A DNA stretch of 64,000 nucleotides from an uncultured Bacilli bacterium (GTDB lineage Bacteria > Bacillota_I > Bacilli_A > RF39 > UBA660), in contig CAKOUR010000007.1 in the NCBI GenBank assembly GCA_934120635.1, positions 23,301 through 87,300 of the forward strand, written 5' to 3'. The translations under genes were made by a program, and so were the position numbers. Positions 18,017 through 26,268 of this stretch are shown in pieces; the stretch's first letter is position 1, and every line of letters begins with the position of its first letter. The notes under the pieces are model-generated. The model had not been told where the DNA came from. It did no database searches and saw only the letters and a list, made by a program, of their open reading frames with translations.

Positions 18017-18672
18017 GAATTGAAGTATTTTTCAATTCCTAAGGTGATATTTTTAATTAAGATATCTTGATAAGTGGTTTGTCTAATTTTATAATTATCG
18101 TTAGGATTACTAACGAAACCAGCTTCTACTAAAACTCCAGGAACTTTTAATTTGGAGTACATGTAGTAGCTGTTTTCTTTTTTATATTCACGGATATTTT
18201 TCATGTTTTCTTGCATGGTAGTGGTAATGACTTCGGCAATTTTTTTGTTTTCTTTTAAGATGTTGCTATAAAATATTTGGATTCCATTCCATTTTGTACT
18301 TGGGCTTGCGTTAAGGTGCATAGAGATATATAAATTAGCATTGGAATTATTGATGAGTTTAACTCTTGCATATAAATCATTTCTTTTTCTGTTATTGTTT
18401 GTTTTGGCTAGGTCGTAGTCGCCGTTTCTGGTGTAGTATACGATTGCTCCTTTTTGAGAAAGGGCACTTCCTAGTTTTTGTGAGAGAAGGAGATTCATAT
18501 CTTTTTCGTAAAAATTTTTGGAGATTGCTCCGGAGTCTGGTCCTCCATGTCCTGGATCGATATAGATTGTTTTTCCTAGAAGTGTATAGTCTTTTATGGT
18601 AGCATTTACTTTAGAAAAACAAAAAATGCTGATAAAGAATAAGGCTATGATTAAAGTTTTATACTGTCTCAT
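18013..18672 (-). CDS. N-acetylmuramoyl-L-alanine amidase, CwlD-type (Amidase_3)
   Basis: A secreted zinc amidase that would cut the bond between muramic acid and the stem peptide. Residues 1-24 form a signal peptide. The zinc ligands are H42 (IDPGHGG), E56 (NFYEKD) and H119 (SMHLNAS), and the catalytic Glu is E183 (LVEAGFVSNP). Length (219 residues) and the absence of SPOR or SH3 wall-binding domains match CwlD, the enzyme making muramic-lactam in spore cortex. That specialisation is inference. ATG 18672 is preferred over GTG 18681 because AGGTGA overlaps the latter. An octamer CATATACT lies 17 bases before the ATG, identical to one before gerQ. Confidence 0.9.
   Translation of the reverse strand: MRQYKTLIIALFFISIFCFSKVNATIKDYTLLGKTIYIDPGHGGPDSGAISKNFYEKDMNLLLSQKLGSALSQKGAIVYYTRNGDYDLAKTNNNRKRNDLYARVKLINNSNANLYISMHLNASPSTKWNGIQIFYSNILKENKKIAEVITTTMQENMKNIREYKKENSYYMYSKLKVPGVLVEAGFVSNPNDNYKIRQTTYQDILIKNITLGIEKYFNS
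18016..18039. terminator. Hairpin at the convergent gene ends
   Basis: A perfect 9-bp stem (18016-18024 with 18031-18039) with a GTATTT loop lies in the last codons of the amidase gene and directly after the UbiB-like stop. No clear T run follows on either strand, so termination is likely but weak. Confidence 0.4.
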
Positions 18673-18688
18673 TGATTTCACCTATTTA

Positions 18689-18696
18689 AGTATATG
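18689..18696 (-). promoter_or_regulatory. CATATACT element, possible sporulation-sigma -10 box
   Basis: On the minus strand the octamer CATATACT precedes the amidase ATG by 17 bases. It fits CATAnnnT, the -10 form of SigE/SigK promoters. The -35 side is not convincing here. Confidence 0.3.
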
Positions 18697-18710
18697 ATAG
18701 AATTAAAAAT

Positions 18711-18760
18711 AACTTTACTTTTATATAACATATGTTATTTTGTTATCTAAAAGTAAAGTT
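18711..18760 (-). terminator. Long-stem terminator after the 205-residue orphan gene
   Basis: A perfect 12-bp stem (18711-18722 with 18749-18760) encloses a second palindrome (AACATATGTT). On the minus strand it is followed by ATTTTTAATT. It separates the orphan gene from the amidase. Confidence 0.65.
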
Positions 18761-18806
18761 TAATTCTAATTTTAGGAAATAAAATACTGAAATAAATTTT
18801 TAGTCG

Positions 18807-19424
18807 TTATTTTTTTATTCCTTTTTGTTCTTGATTATAAAATATTTTTTCACATAATTGTACCTCTTGAAGTTTTTGCTCCTTTGTTTTAAAAACATCT
18901 GTTATTGGATCATCGATAGGAGTAGCATCTTTATTTTTATAGTGTTCGTTGTAATTTTTGTTTAAAAATATTTTTCCATCATAAAACGCACCTACTATAT
19001 ATTCTGGTGGAAATCCCCAATTACCATCTTTTAGTGGTTCTAGTATTCCAGTATTTCCAGTTATTACTTCATTAGGTAAAGATAAAATTATTGTAACATA
19101 ACTTGGATGATGATATGCAATAGCAGGTCCAAAAAGAGTTTCTGGAGCTATTGTATTAGTGAGACTTTGTGATTCTTTAAAGTTAAAATCACAATTATTA
19201 TATAAACCAATTTCAAAAAAATTCTCAATTTTATTGTAATTAGTATTATGTAATCCAATTGTTTGATTATCTTTTAAATATAGATTTTTTAAAAATTCAA
19301 ATTGTTCAGTTGTTAATTCAGTGCTATTGATTACTTCTTTTAAAAAATCTATATATTCATCTGGTAATTTTGTTTCTTTTTTTAATTGCTTTTTTAATTG
19401 TATTAAATATTCTTTTAATTTCAT
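18807..19424 (-). CDS. Orphan protein, possible ADP-ribosyltransferase-like fold
   Basis: A 205-residue soluble protein. Residues 1-55 are helical. Then come IGLHNTNY followed by FFEIGLYNN, a strand (YVTIILSLPNEVI), GNWGFPPEYIVGAF, and a charged C-terminus. The order of an N-terminal Leu-His-x-Thr strand, a Gly-Leu turn and a late PPEYIVGA strand resembles proteins of the ADP-ribosyltransferase-like superfamily. No catalytic residue can be assigned, so this is a weak fold guess. It is isolated: a terminator follows and divergent genes lie upstream. The ATG is behind AAAGAGAG. Confidence 0.6.
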   Translation of the reverse strand: MKLKEYLIQLKKQLKKETKLPDEYIDFLKEVINSTELTTEQFEFLKNLYLKDNQTIGLHNTNYNKIENFFEIGLYNNCDFNFKESQSLTNTIAPETLFGPAIAYHHPSYVTIILSLPNEVITGNTGILEPLKDGNWGFPPEYIVGAFYDGKIFLNKNYNEHYKNKDATPIDDPITDVFKTKEQKLQEVQLCEKIFYNQEQKGIKK

Positions 19425-19525
19425 TATTTTTATCTCTCTTTCAAATATTTATATTTTTTATTATAACATAATTTTTTTTAAAGGGAATGATGTAATAATT
19501 TATTATAGAAATTTTCTCTCATTAA

Positions 19526-19554
19526 TTTACAATTAAAAGTATGCATGTTATAAT
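19526..19554 (+). promoter_or_regulatory. SigA-type promoter
   Basis: TTTACA (19526-19531), 17 bases, TATAAT (19549-19554), 45 bases before ATG 19600. Confidence 0.65.
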
Positions 19555-19599
19555 TTATATTGTATAGAAAATAGACGAGAGGATAAATAGAGGTGTTTT

Positions 19600-19962
19600 A
19601 TGGAAAAAGTTTATTTAAAATATGATGATATTCGTCCTTGTGTAGAGTGTGATTATGGATTTGCAAAAGAAATATTATATTTGGGATTTATGTATCCTTT
19701 TCGTAAAGGAGATATGAGATTTTTTGGTATTATGTTTTCTTTACAGCTTGCTGTTTGTATTTTGATTATTATTTTGGCACCAATTCCATTTTTCTTTTTG
19801 CTACCTTTATGTGCTGTAATGATATTTATTATTAATTTATTATTTGCTTGTAATTATAATTTACTTGTTATTGAGAGATTACTAAAGGAAGGGTATTATC
19901 CTATGGATTATAATTCTTCTGATAAGTTAATTAAAAAAGGAATTTACTTTAAATTGCAGTAA
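19600..19962 (+). CDS. Small two-pass membrane protein, DUF2628-like
   Basis: A 120-residue protein with soluble ends and two membrane segments at about 47-65 and 68-88. A YNLLVIERLLKEGYYPMDY tail follows, which resembles the LL-x-EGY-x-P end of DUF2628-type small membrane proteins. Function is unknown. It has its own promoter and GGTGTTTT before the ATG, and it converges with the GNAT gene; both share one terminator. Confidence 0.65.
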   Translation: MEKVYLKYDDIRPCVECDYGFAKEILYLGFMYPFRKGDMRFFGIMFSLQLAVCILIIILAPIPFFFLLPLCAVMIFIINLLFACNYNLLVIERLLKEGYYPMDYNSSDKLIKKGIYFKLQ

Positions 19963-19972
19963 GTTCCTTTTT
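19934..19972. terminator. Bidirectional terminator between convergent genes
   Basis: AAAAAAGGAATTTACTT pairs with AGTAAGTTCCTTTTT around a short loop. It overlaps the 3' ends of both flanking genes and has T runs on both strands. Confidence 0.75.
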
Positions 19973-20372
19973 AAATATTTTTATTAAAAAAAGTAGTATC
20001 TATTATATTAAAATTATTTTTAAGGTATAGTTTATGGGCATATTTTCTATTTTTGTTGGAAGTTAGATTGATTTTGGTTGCTTTATTATTTTTGCAATAT
20101 TTAATAATTTCTTTTAAAAAATAGTCTCCATATCCTTGATGTTGTTCTTTTGGGGAAATACCAAAACTATTGATATAAGCAATTCTTTCATTTTCAAATA
20201 TGTTATTGATAAAATTGATTTGGCAGATGCCGATTAAGTTTTCGTTTTGATATAATCCTAGTAGGGGAGTTGTTATTTTTCTTGTATGTTCTTTTCTTTT
20301 TACTTGAAAGCAATCTTGATAAATTTGGAATGCTTTTTCTAAATCTTTTTCTTTTATTTCTTTAATATTCAT
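19971..20372 (-). CDS. GNAT-family N-acetyltransferase
   Basis: A 133-residue acetyl-CoA-dependent acetyltransferase. The N-terminus is the family's IKEIKEKDLEKAFQIY helix, and the acetyl-CoA loop is the Q-x-x-G-x-G-type EQHQGYGDYFLKEI near residues 77-91. A conserved KINLTSNKNRKYAHKLYLKN stretch follows, and FNIIDTTFF ends the fold. The substrate cannot be read from sequence; protein N-termini and small amines are both common. It lies four bases after the phospholipase-like gene and is probably cotranscribed with the murE group. Confidence 0.9.
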   Translation of the reverse strand: MNIKEIKEKDLEKAFQIYQDCFQVKRKEHTRKITTPLLGLYQNENLIGICQINFINNIFENERIAYINSFGISPKEQHQGYGDYFLKEIIKYCKNNKATKINLTSNKNRKYAHKLYLKNNFNIIDTTFFNKNI

Positions 20373-20376
20373 TTTT

Positions 20377-21366
20377 TTACTTCTTTCTTGTTATTTTTTT
20401 AAAATACTGATATGTAATTTTCTCTTTACATGGAAGTCCAGTTACATAAGATAAATCTTTAAATATTTTATTGAACTTATTTTTATTTATTTCTTTTTCT
20501 TCTAATAAATCAGTCACTTCATTTATTGTACTAGTTGCTTTATTTGCTGCTTCTTCAAATAAATCGAGGAAGGAAGTAGTAAAGTATTTGCTGTTATCCC
20601 AAGGGTAGCACCATTTTTGGTGTTCTAAATTTAAGTATTTTAATCCTATATCATTTGTGTGATATGATAATTCTTCTAATCTGGTTGTCCATTTGGGGGA
20701 TAATTTATCAATTGTTTTGTAAATTTTTTGTTTATATCCTAATGGGTCATAATTGATTATTCTAAAAAATTGTTGCATGTACCGGATGGATTTTTCATAT
20801 AGTTTGCTACTATTTTTTATGTGGTAAGTTTTTTCGATAGAAAAATTGATGGTATCTTTTAGTTCTTTGGAGAATGATTTTGCTTTAAAAATATACTTGT
20901 GTGGTTTAAATGTTAAAGGATTTTGTTTTAATTTTTCTTGGATAAAGTAAGAATCAATTCGATATTCTATTTTTTGATGGAGAGTATTAGAAGAATAAGT
21001 ACTTTTATCTTTTTTGTCAAATAATCCTGCTTGATAGTTAATATAGGGATGAGTGGTTAGATCAAGGTAATAGTGGCAAATATAGCCGTATAGATAAGAA
21101 AAGACTTCTGGATTATTTTCTAGATGATTTTTTTTGATGTAATCTATGATGTGATAAAAGAATTCTCTTGTATTTTGAGTATGCATTTGGTATTGGAGTT
21201 TTTTTCCTTTTTTTCCGATTAAGAAATGATAAAACATGAAAGGGTCTGCTCCTTGGGAAAATAATTTGAAGTATTCTAATTTGTTTTTGATTTTTTGTTT
21301 GCTTTTTTTGTTTATGTTTTGATATACATAGCAGGTAAAGTAGGTATGTGTTACTGAACTTGGCAT
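20377..21366 (-). CDS. Zinc-dependent phospholipase C-like protein
   Basis: A 329-residue protein of the zinc-dependent phospholipase C fold. The start MPSSVTHTYF gives the N-terminal His ligand, FSQGADPFMFYHF supplies the Asp-Pro ligand loop, and YICHYYLDLTTHPYINY holds the H-x3-D pair. It has no signal peptide, unlike clostridial toxins, so it is a cytosolic member of the family seen widely in Bacillota. Its natural substrate is unknown. It lies 14 bases after the M14 peptidase gene on the same strand, with AGCAGTGAT as a modest ribosome site. Confidence 0.82.
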   Translation of the reverse strand: MPSSVTHTYFTCYVYQNINKKSKQKIKNKLEYFKLFSQGADPFMFYHFLIGKKGKKLQYQMHTQNTREFFYHIIDYIKKNHLENNPEVFSYLYGYICHYYLDLTTHPYINYQAGLFDKKDKSTYSSNTLHQKIEYRIDSYFIQEKLKQNPLTFKPHKYIFKAKSFSKELKDTINFSIEKTYHIKNSSKLYEKSIRYMQQFFRIINYDPLGYKQKIYKTIDKLSPKWTTRLEELSYHTNDIGLKYLNLEHQKWCYPWDNSKYFTTSFLDLFEEAANKATSTINEVTDLLEEKEINKNKFNKIFKDLSYVTGLPCKEKITYQYFKKITRKK

Positions 21367-21380
21367 GGTATCACTGCTTT

Positions 21381-22832
21381 CTATGGTTTCTTTTTGATTT
21401 TTCTTTTTTGATTAATGAGAATGCTATCTAGAGCATTGGTATTTTCTTCATATACTCTTTCGATATTGGATTTATCTCCATATGGTCCAAGGGGATTTCC
21501 TCCCATTTTAGATAGTTCGATTAGTAATACTCCTTGGTATGTTTTTCTTAAGTAATCGCCATATCCAGTTATACTATTTTCCTCTAGTAGGTTGTATTGT
21601 GTTTTTTGATTGTAATAGAATGCTAATTCTTGATTATATTGTAGGAGATATTGGTAAGTTTTATCTGATAGATAATCTTGATTAGGCTTGTAATAAATCA
21701 TTCCTCCAGTTCCGTGATAGAGTAAGGTCATTAAGTATCTGTTTTGGTTGATTGAATTTTTGATTAAGTTTTCTAGTACTAAGTTTTCTCTTTCAGAGGA
21801 GAAGGTATCTATTTTTAAAGAAGCTGTTCCAATTGGACCAGGGACATATTTTCTTATATTATTTTTGGGATTTGGTCCATAGATGATTTTGTTTTGTTGT
21901 CTTAATTTCAATCCTGGATTGAATTTTGAATTGGCGTTTAAGTTGACTCCTGTTCCTGTTGCATCGAAGGTAATTTGACTTCCTTTTGGATGATTCCAAC
22001 TGATTAGCATATTTTTTATTTCTTTTTCTAAAGTGGTGCTATATAGAGAAGTAGGAGAAGTATCTTTAAACATTTCTTGATATAATTTTTTTGTGATAAT
22101 CGTTTCTTTTCTTTCAATTAGTAATTTGAAGAATATTTCTTTTAATTCATTAAGAAAAAATAAATACATTTGATCTTGTAGGGTGTTAGGATTTATTTTT
22201 TCTTCTATTTTTTGGATAGCGATAATTAATTCTTGATATAGTTCTACTTTTGAACTAACTTTATTTATTTTTCTGATTTGTTGATTAAACTCTTCTATTT
22301 TGGGAAAAGTTCTAGTTTGATTTAAAAGTGACCATTTTGGGTTGGTACGAGTGAATGTTTGGATTTTTTCTAGTAAGTTTTCTTCTTTCTTAAGAAAAAA
22401 TATTTTGCTTAATTCTTCTATAGCGTCACTTACAATCATATCTGTTCGATACTTTAAATAATATTCATAAGATTTTTTGGTAAATTCTTCTTCTTTTACT
22501 TCTTTAAAAGTATTTGTTGAAATATCATATCCTTCAGGATTTTGAAGGGGAAGTATTTTTAGGGTAAAAACATTAGGATCAAATCCTTTTAGGTTGGGAA
22601 TATTTTTGATGAAGTGAAGAAGAAAGTCGGTGGTAATGACTTCACTTCCATGTGTTCCAGCGACTAAAAAAATATCTTTTTTTCCAAATCCTATAGTTAG
22701 ATAATCAAGATCATAGTTGTAGGTTGTTTTTGCAAGAGTATATTTCTTGATTCCTAAAGAAATGAGTTTAGGATCTTTTAATATTTTGTTTAATTCATTT
22801 TTGTATTCTTGGTAGTTTATTTTATTTGTCAA
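21381..22832 (-). CDS. M14-family zinc carboxypeptidase-like protein, coupled to murE
   Basis: A 483-residue protein with the M14 metal motif AGTHGSE (H61, E64), LPLQNPEGYDI, the GVNLNANSKFNPG stretch, a late YHGTGG giving the third ligand region (about 367) and LLIELSKMGGNP with a catalytic-type Glu. About 130 residues of helical insertion (130-260) separate the two halves, and there is no signal peptide. The TTG start is behind AAGGAG that lies inside the end of murE, and the two genes overlap by 11 bases. Cytosolic M14 enzymes such as MpaA cut gamma-D-Glu-mDAP during wall recycling; a similar role here is inferred from the coupling. Confidence 0.85.
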   Translation of the reverse strand: MTNKINYQEYKNELNKILKDPKLISLGIKKYTLAKTTYNYDLDYLTIGFGKKDIFLVAGTHGSEVITTDFLLHFIKNIPNLKGFDPNVFTLKILPLQNPEGYDISTNTFKEVKEEEFTKKSYEYYLKYRTDMIVSDAIEELSKIFFLKKEENLLEKIQTFTRTNPKWSLLNQTRTFPKIEEFNQQIRKINKVSSKVELYQELIIAIQKIEEKINPNTLQDQMYLFFLNELKEIFFKLLIERKETIITKKLYQEMFKDTSPTSLYSTTLEKEIKNMLISWNHPKGSQITFDATGTGVNLNANSKFNPGLKLRQQNKIIYGPNPKNNIRKYVPGPIGTASLKIDTFSSERENLVLENLIKNSINQNRYLMTLLYHGTGGMIYYKPNQDYLSDKTYQYLLQYNQELAFYYNQKTQYNLLEENSITGYGDYLRKTYQGVLLIELSKMGGNPLGPYGDKSNIERVYEENTNALDSILINQKRKIKKKP

Positions 22833-24291
22833 TTTTGTTCTCCTTTATGTAAGTATTAATGATCTCTTTTTCGTTGAAGTAAGTTTTTTCTCCTTTTATT
22901 TCTTGATAGGTTTCATGTCCTTTTCCTAGTAAGAGGATGATATCGTTTTCTGTAGAGTTTTTTAGAGCGTAGAGGATAGCTTCTTTTCTATCTTTGATGA
23001 TGATGTAGTTTCCGTTTACTTCTTCTATTCCTTCGACGATACTTTGGTTGATTTCATCAATATTATCATTTCTTGGGTTATCTGTTGTGATAATAGAAAG
23101 AGCAGATAATTTTCCTGAAGTAGTTCCTAGTTCTTTTCTTCTTTCTACGCTTCTTCCTCCTCCACAACCAAATACAGTAATTATTCTATTTGGGTGATAT
23201 GCTTTCATGGTTTTGATTATGCTTTCCATACTGATTTTATTGTGGGCAAAATCTATGATTACTTTTCGGTGATTACCGATATTGATGATTTCACATCTTC
23301 CTGGTACATGAAATTTTTCTAATCCTTTTTTGATGTCTGTTACTTCTGTATTTAATAAAAGGGATAGAAAGATGGCTGCTGTTGCATTGCAAGCTGAGAA
23401 ATTTCCTGGAGAAGGAATTTTAAAAGTATCATTTATTTTTCCTGTTAATTGAAATGTTGTTCCTAAAAAATTAGATTCGTTTGTTGGTGTAATTTTTTCT
23501 ATTTTTAAGTCACAATTGTTGGTTCCATAGGTATATATTTTACAAGTACTATCTTGAATCATTTCTTTAAAGAAGGGATCATCTTTATTTAAAATTCCTA
23601 TTTTTGATTGGGTGAATAATTTTCTTTTGGAATTTCTATAGTCTTCATAAGTAGGATGTTCTCTTGGCCCAATATGATCAATGGAAAGATTGGTAAATAT
23701 TGCATAGTCGAATAAGATATTGTTGACTCTTCCTACTTTTAGGGCTTGGCTAGATACTTCCATTACTAAATATTTGGTTCCTGTATCAACCATTTGTCGC
23801 ATATATTTTTGTATTTTGTAAGATTCTGGTGTGGTATTTTTATGAGGAATTAGTTTACCATTGATGATGGTTCCTATGGTTCCAATAATTCCTACTTTTT
23901 CTCCTTTTTGTTCTAAAATATTTTTGATTATCCACGAAGTGGAGGTTTTTCCTTTGGTTCCAGTTATGGCAATTTTTATTAAAGATTTATCGGGATGATG
24001 AAAAAGATTGGCACTTAAGTAAGAGAGTGTGGTTCTAGTATCTTTTACTTTAATAATGGTAACTTCTTCTTTGATTTCTTCTATTTCTTGACAAATAATA
24101 ATGCATTTGCATCCTTTTTGGATGGCATCTTTAATATAGTTATGTCCATTGGTGTCTATTCCTACTAGACAAATAAAAGCATCGTTTTCTTTGGTTTCTC
24201 TAGAGTCATAGGAGATGTCTTTTATTTCTGTATTAATGTTTCCTTTTATTAATTTATAGTCTATTCCATTTAATATTTCTTTTAGTTTCAT
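22822..24291 (-). CDS. murE: UDP-MurNAc-tripeptide synthetase (meso-DAP type)
   Basis: MurE adds the third amino acid to UDP-MurNAc-L-Ala-D-Glu in peptidoglycan synthesis. The ATP-binding P-loop is GTKGKTS at 111-117; TTPES, FTNLSIDHIG and VIDFAHN follow. The substrate-choosing motif reads DNPRND, and its Arg is the residue that recognises meso-diaminopimelate, so a DAP-type wall is predicted. Length (489) is normal. GAGGAAC precedes the ATG. It heads a minus-strand unit with the M14, phospholipase-like and GNAT genes; no other mur gene is in the window. Confidence 0.96.
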   Translation of the reverse strand: MKLKEILNGIDYKLIKGNINTEIKDISYDSRETKENDAFICLVGIDTNGHNYIKDAIQKGCKCIIICQEIEEIKEEVTIIKVKDTRTTLSYLSANLFHHPDKSLIKIAITGTKGKTSTSWIIKNILEQKGEKVGIIGTIGTIINGKLIPHKNTTPESYKIQKYMRQMVDTGTKYLVMEVSSQALKVGRVNNILFDYAIFTNLSIDHIGPREHPTYEDYRNSKRKLFTQSKIGILNKDDPFFKEMIQDSTCKIYTYGTNNCDLKIEKITPTNESNFLGTTFQLTGKINDTFKIPSPGNFSACNATAAIFLSLLLNTEVTDIKKGLEKFHVPGRCEIINIGNHRKVIIDFAHNKISMESIIKTMKAYHPNRIITVFGCGGGRSVERRKELGTTSGKLSALSIITTDNPRNDNIDEINQSIVEGIEEVNGNYIIIKDRKEAILYALKNSTENDIILLLGKGHETYQEIKGEKTYFNEKEIINTYIKENKIDK

Positions 24292-24364
24292 TTTTGTTCC
24301 TCTTTTCTTAAAGTACTTATATTTATTTTTCTAGTATAGCAGGAAAAAGAGTAGGTAAGTACTC

Positions 24365-24934
24365 TTATAGTTTAAAATCATTAAAGTCATCATCTGACAT
24401 ATCTTTTCTATCAAAGAATAATTTTTCTTCATATTTACATAACTTTGCTACAATATTTGTAGGAAATAGTTTTACTAGCTTATTGTATTCAGCAATATGT
24501 TTGTTATAGTATTCTTTACTGACAATTAAATTTTCATCTAAGTCTTCTAATTTCTTGGTAATTTCTATCATTTCTTTATTTTCTTTTAAGAAGTCATATT
24601 TTTCTTTTAAGGTAATAAAGTTATTTTCTGCTTCTATTAGTTTTCGATCAAGATCGAAATTGGATATTTTTTTTGTTCGAAGTCTTACGATTTCTTCAAA
24701 CATTTTTTTATCTTTTTCTTCATCTATTTTTTCATTTCCTTTAATCAGTGATACACATTTATTAATGGTATCATATTTATTTCTTAGATGATTATCAATA
24801 TTTGCTTCTACTTCATTTATTCTAATGATATAGTCTTGTAATTTATTATATAGTGTTGTATAAATTCCAATAATAATGCAGATGACTAAAATCATTCCTA
24901 ATAAAACTAACATTAATGAATCCAATACTATCAC
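24365..24934 (-). CDS. lemA: LemA family protein
   Basis: A 189-residue protein with an outside N-terminus, one membrane helix (about 8-28) and a long helical domain. Family marks are the YNKLQDYIIRINEVEANID start, then HLRNKYDTINKCVSLIKG, and the C-terminal SKEYYNKHIAEYNKLVKLFP with a final FF motif. LemA proteins are often paired with a Gly-rich YgcG/TPM or a protease, which is absent here. Function is unknown in general. AGGAAGTGA precedes the ATG. Confidence 0.9.
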   Translation of the reverse strand: MIVLDSLMLVLLGMILVICIIIGIYTTLYNKLQDYIIRINEVEANIDNHLRNKYDTINKCVSLIKGNEKIDEEKDKKMFEEIVRLRTKKISNFDLDRKLIEAENNFITLKEKYDFLKENKEMIEITKKLEDLDENLIVSKEYYNKHIAEYNKLVKLFPTNIVAKLCKYEEKLFFDRKDMSDDDFNDFKL

Positions 24935-24999
24935 TTCCTAGTAATATTATAGCAAAAAATGTTTTGTTTTGTAAATGTCTATTTTTTTTATTTTACAGT

Positions 25000-25377
25000 T
25001 TAGTTGGTAGGAAGATAAAATTCTTTTTTATAGTTAATTGGTTCTTCAAAAGTAACAAAATCTAGATAAATCATTAAAATTAAATACCATTCTCCTGTAT
25101 TAGGATTAGAAACAATTAAATGATCTTTTCCTGATTGTTCAATAATTCCTTCAAATACACGATCTTGCCATTCAATTGATCCAGGGACAGTAACATGAAA
25201 TTTGGCTTTTTTTCCTCTATTTAATCTTAAGATATTTTCAATATAAGATTGTTCATCTGGGATTGTACTTGTATTATACATAGCGTTTGGTAATTGAGTT
25301 TGGTCATAGGTTGGGACATTCGTTTGAGTAGATGGTTGTTGTGGGTAATTTGGGTTTGGATAGTAAGCATTATTCAT
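25000..25377 (-). CDS. gerQ: Spore coat protein GerQ homologue
   Basis: A 125-residue protein. The first 40 residues are Pro/Asn/Tyr/Gln-rich, as in coat proteins that are cross-linked. The conserved core (about 42-118) reads DEQSYIENILRLNRGKKAKF, then VFEGIIEQSGKDHLIVS and WYLILMIYLDFVTFEEPI, the GerQ signature. In Bacillus, GerQ binds the inner coat, recruits cortex hydrolase CwlJ and is cross-linked by transglutaminase. A very strong AAGGAG site precedes the ATG. A SigE-like promoter lies upstream (25404-25431). Together with the CwlD-type amidase it argues for spore formation or its recent loss. Confidence 0.92.
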   Translation of the reverse strand: MNNAYYPNPNYPQQPSTQTNVPTYDQTQLPNAMYNTSTIPDEQSYIENILRLNRGKKAKFHVTVPGSIEWQDRVFEGIIEQSGKDHLIVSNPNTGEWYLILMIYLDFVTFEEPINYKKEFYLPTN

Positions 25378-25403
25378 AAAAAACTCCTTTCTTTGACAAT
25401 ATC

Positions 25404-25431
25404 AGTATATGAAATTAAAAGTTGAGTATTC
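25404..25431 (-). promoter_or_regulatory. Possible SigE-type promoter of gerQ
   Basis: On the minus strand GAATACT (25425-25431), 13 bases, then CATATACT (25404-25411), close to the SigE form KMATATT-N14/15-CATACAHT, one base short in spacing. The expected transcript would start just before the ribosome site. Confidence 0.35.
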
Positions 25432-25449
25432 CATAAAAAATCTATATCA

Positions 25450-26268
25450 TTAATTAAAACGATATAGATTGATAGATGGTGTGTTGAATAATCTAAAATT
25501 TATATTATTTACGCCAATTCCATTAGAAATATAAACACTCTTATTTTTTAATTCTGAACTTTTTATTTTTTTTGCTCCATTTGGGAGAAGTAGATTTTTT
25601 ATTCCTGGTATATTGATTGAACCATTTATGGAGTGACCTGCTAATATTAGATTTGAAGTTTTTTCATTCTCTAGAATTTCTTTAATGGCATCTGGTTCAT
25701 GTACCATTGTAATGTGATAAGTATTTTCATCTAGAGAAGTATATGATTTATTAATATCCATATCTTTTAGGTAACTTTCTAATCCTGTTAGAGCAATTTT
25801 ATCGTTATTTTCATTATAGATATAAGTTGTTTCATTTTTTAGTAGGGTAATATTACTTTGAAGATAAATATTTTTTAATGCTTCTTCATTGCTATAATCT
25901 TGATCTCCCATAATCGCGTATATTCCATATTTAGGATTTAACTTTTTTAAATATTTAATTAAAAAATTAATATCTTTATTGGTAAGTTGATAATCTTTAT
26001 CTAATAAATCTCCTGTAAAGAGAATAATATCTGGTTTATTACGATTGATTTCTTTGATTAAATCTTTTACTCTTTTTTCAGTAATAACTTTTTTGTAATG
26101 AAGATCTGAAAAATGAATAATTTTTAGTCCTTTATAACTTTCTGGAATTTGTTCTTTTAGGGCTATTTCATTTGTTATTAATCCTGTTGTTCCAATAAAT
26201 CTACTGTAAAGGAGAAGAACAAAGAAGATAGTCATTAGACTTAATATTGTTATTAATAATTTTTTCAT
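25450..26268 (-). CDS. Membrane-anchored metallophosphoesterase (YaeI-like) with altered metal motifs
   Basis: A 272-residue protein with an N-terminal membrane anchor and a calcineurin-like phosphoesterase domain. The first motifs are intact: FSDLH (D55, H57) and TGDLLD (D87). The usual GNHD is replaced by GDQD (121-124), and the last motif, normally GHxHGGQ, reads GHSINGS (212 on), so one Asn and two His ligands are missing; H190 is kept. Relatives such as YkuE cleave UDP-linked lipids or sugars. Either a variant metal centre or loss of catalysis is possible. Its ATG overlaps the CPBP stop by four bases. Confidence 0.82.
   Translation of the reverse strand: MKKLLITILSLMTIFFVLLLYSRFIGTTGLITNEIALKEQIPESYKGLKIIHFSDLHYKKVITEKRVKDLIKEINRNKPDIILFTGDLLDKDYQLTNKDINFLIKYLKKLNPKYGIYAIMGDQDYSNEEALKNIYLQSNITLLKNETTYIYNENNDKIALTGLESYLKDMDINKSYTSLDENTYHITMVHEPDAIKEILENEKTSNLILAGHSINGSINIPGIKNLLLPNGAKKIKSSELKNKSVYISNGIGVNNINFRLFNTPSINLYRFN

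Noticed and set aside
18711..18760. Riboswitch before the amidase gene
   Set aside because: The fold is one perfect long hairpin followed by T on the minus strand, which a terminator explains fully; no conserved aptamer motif was seen.
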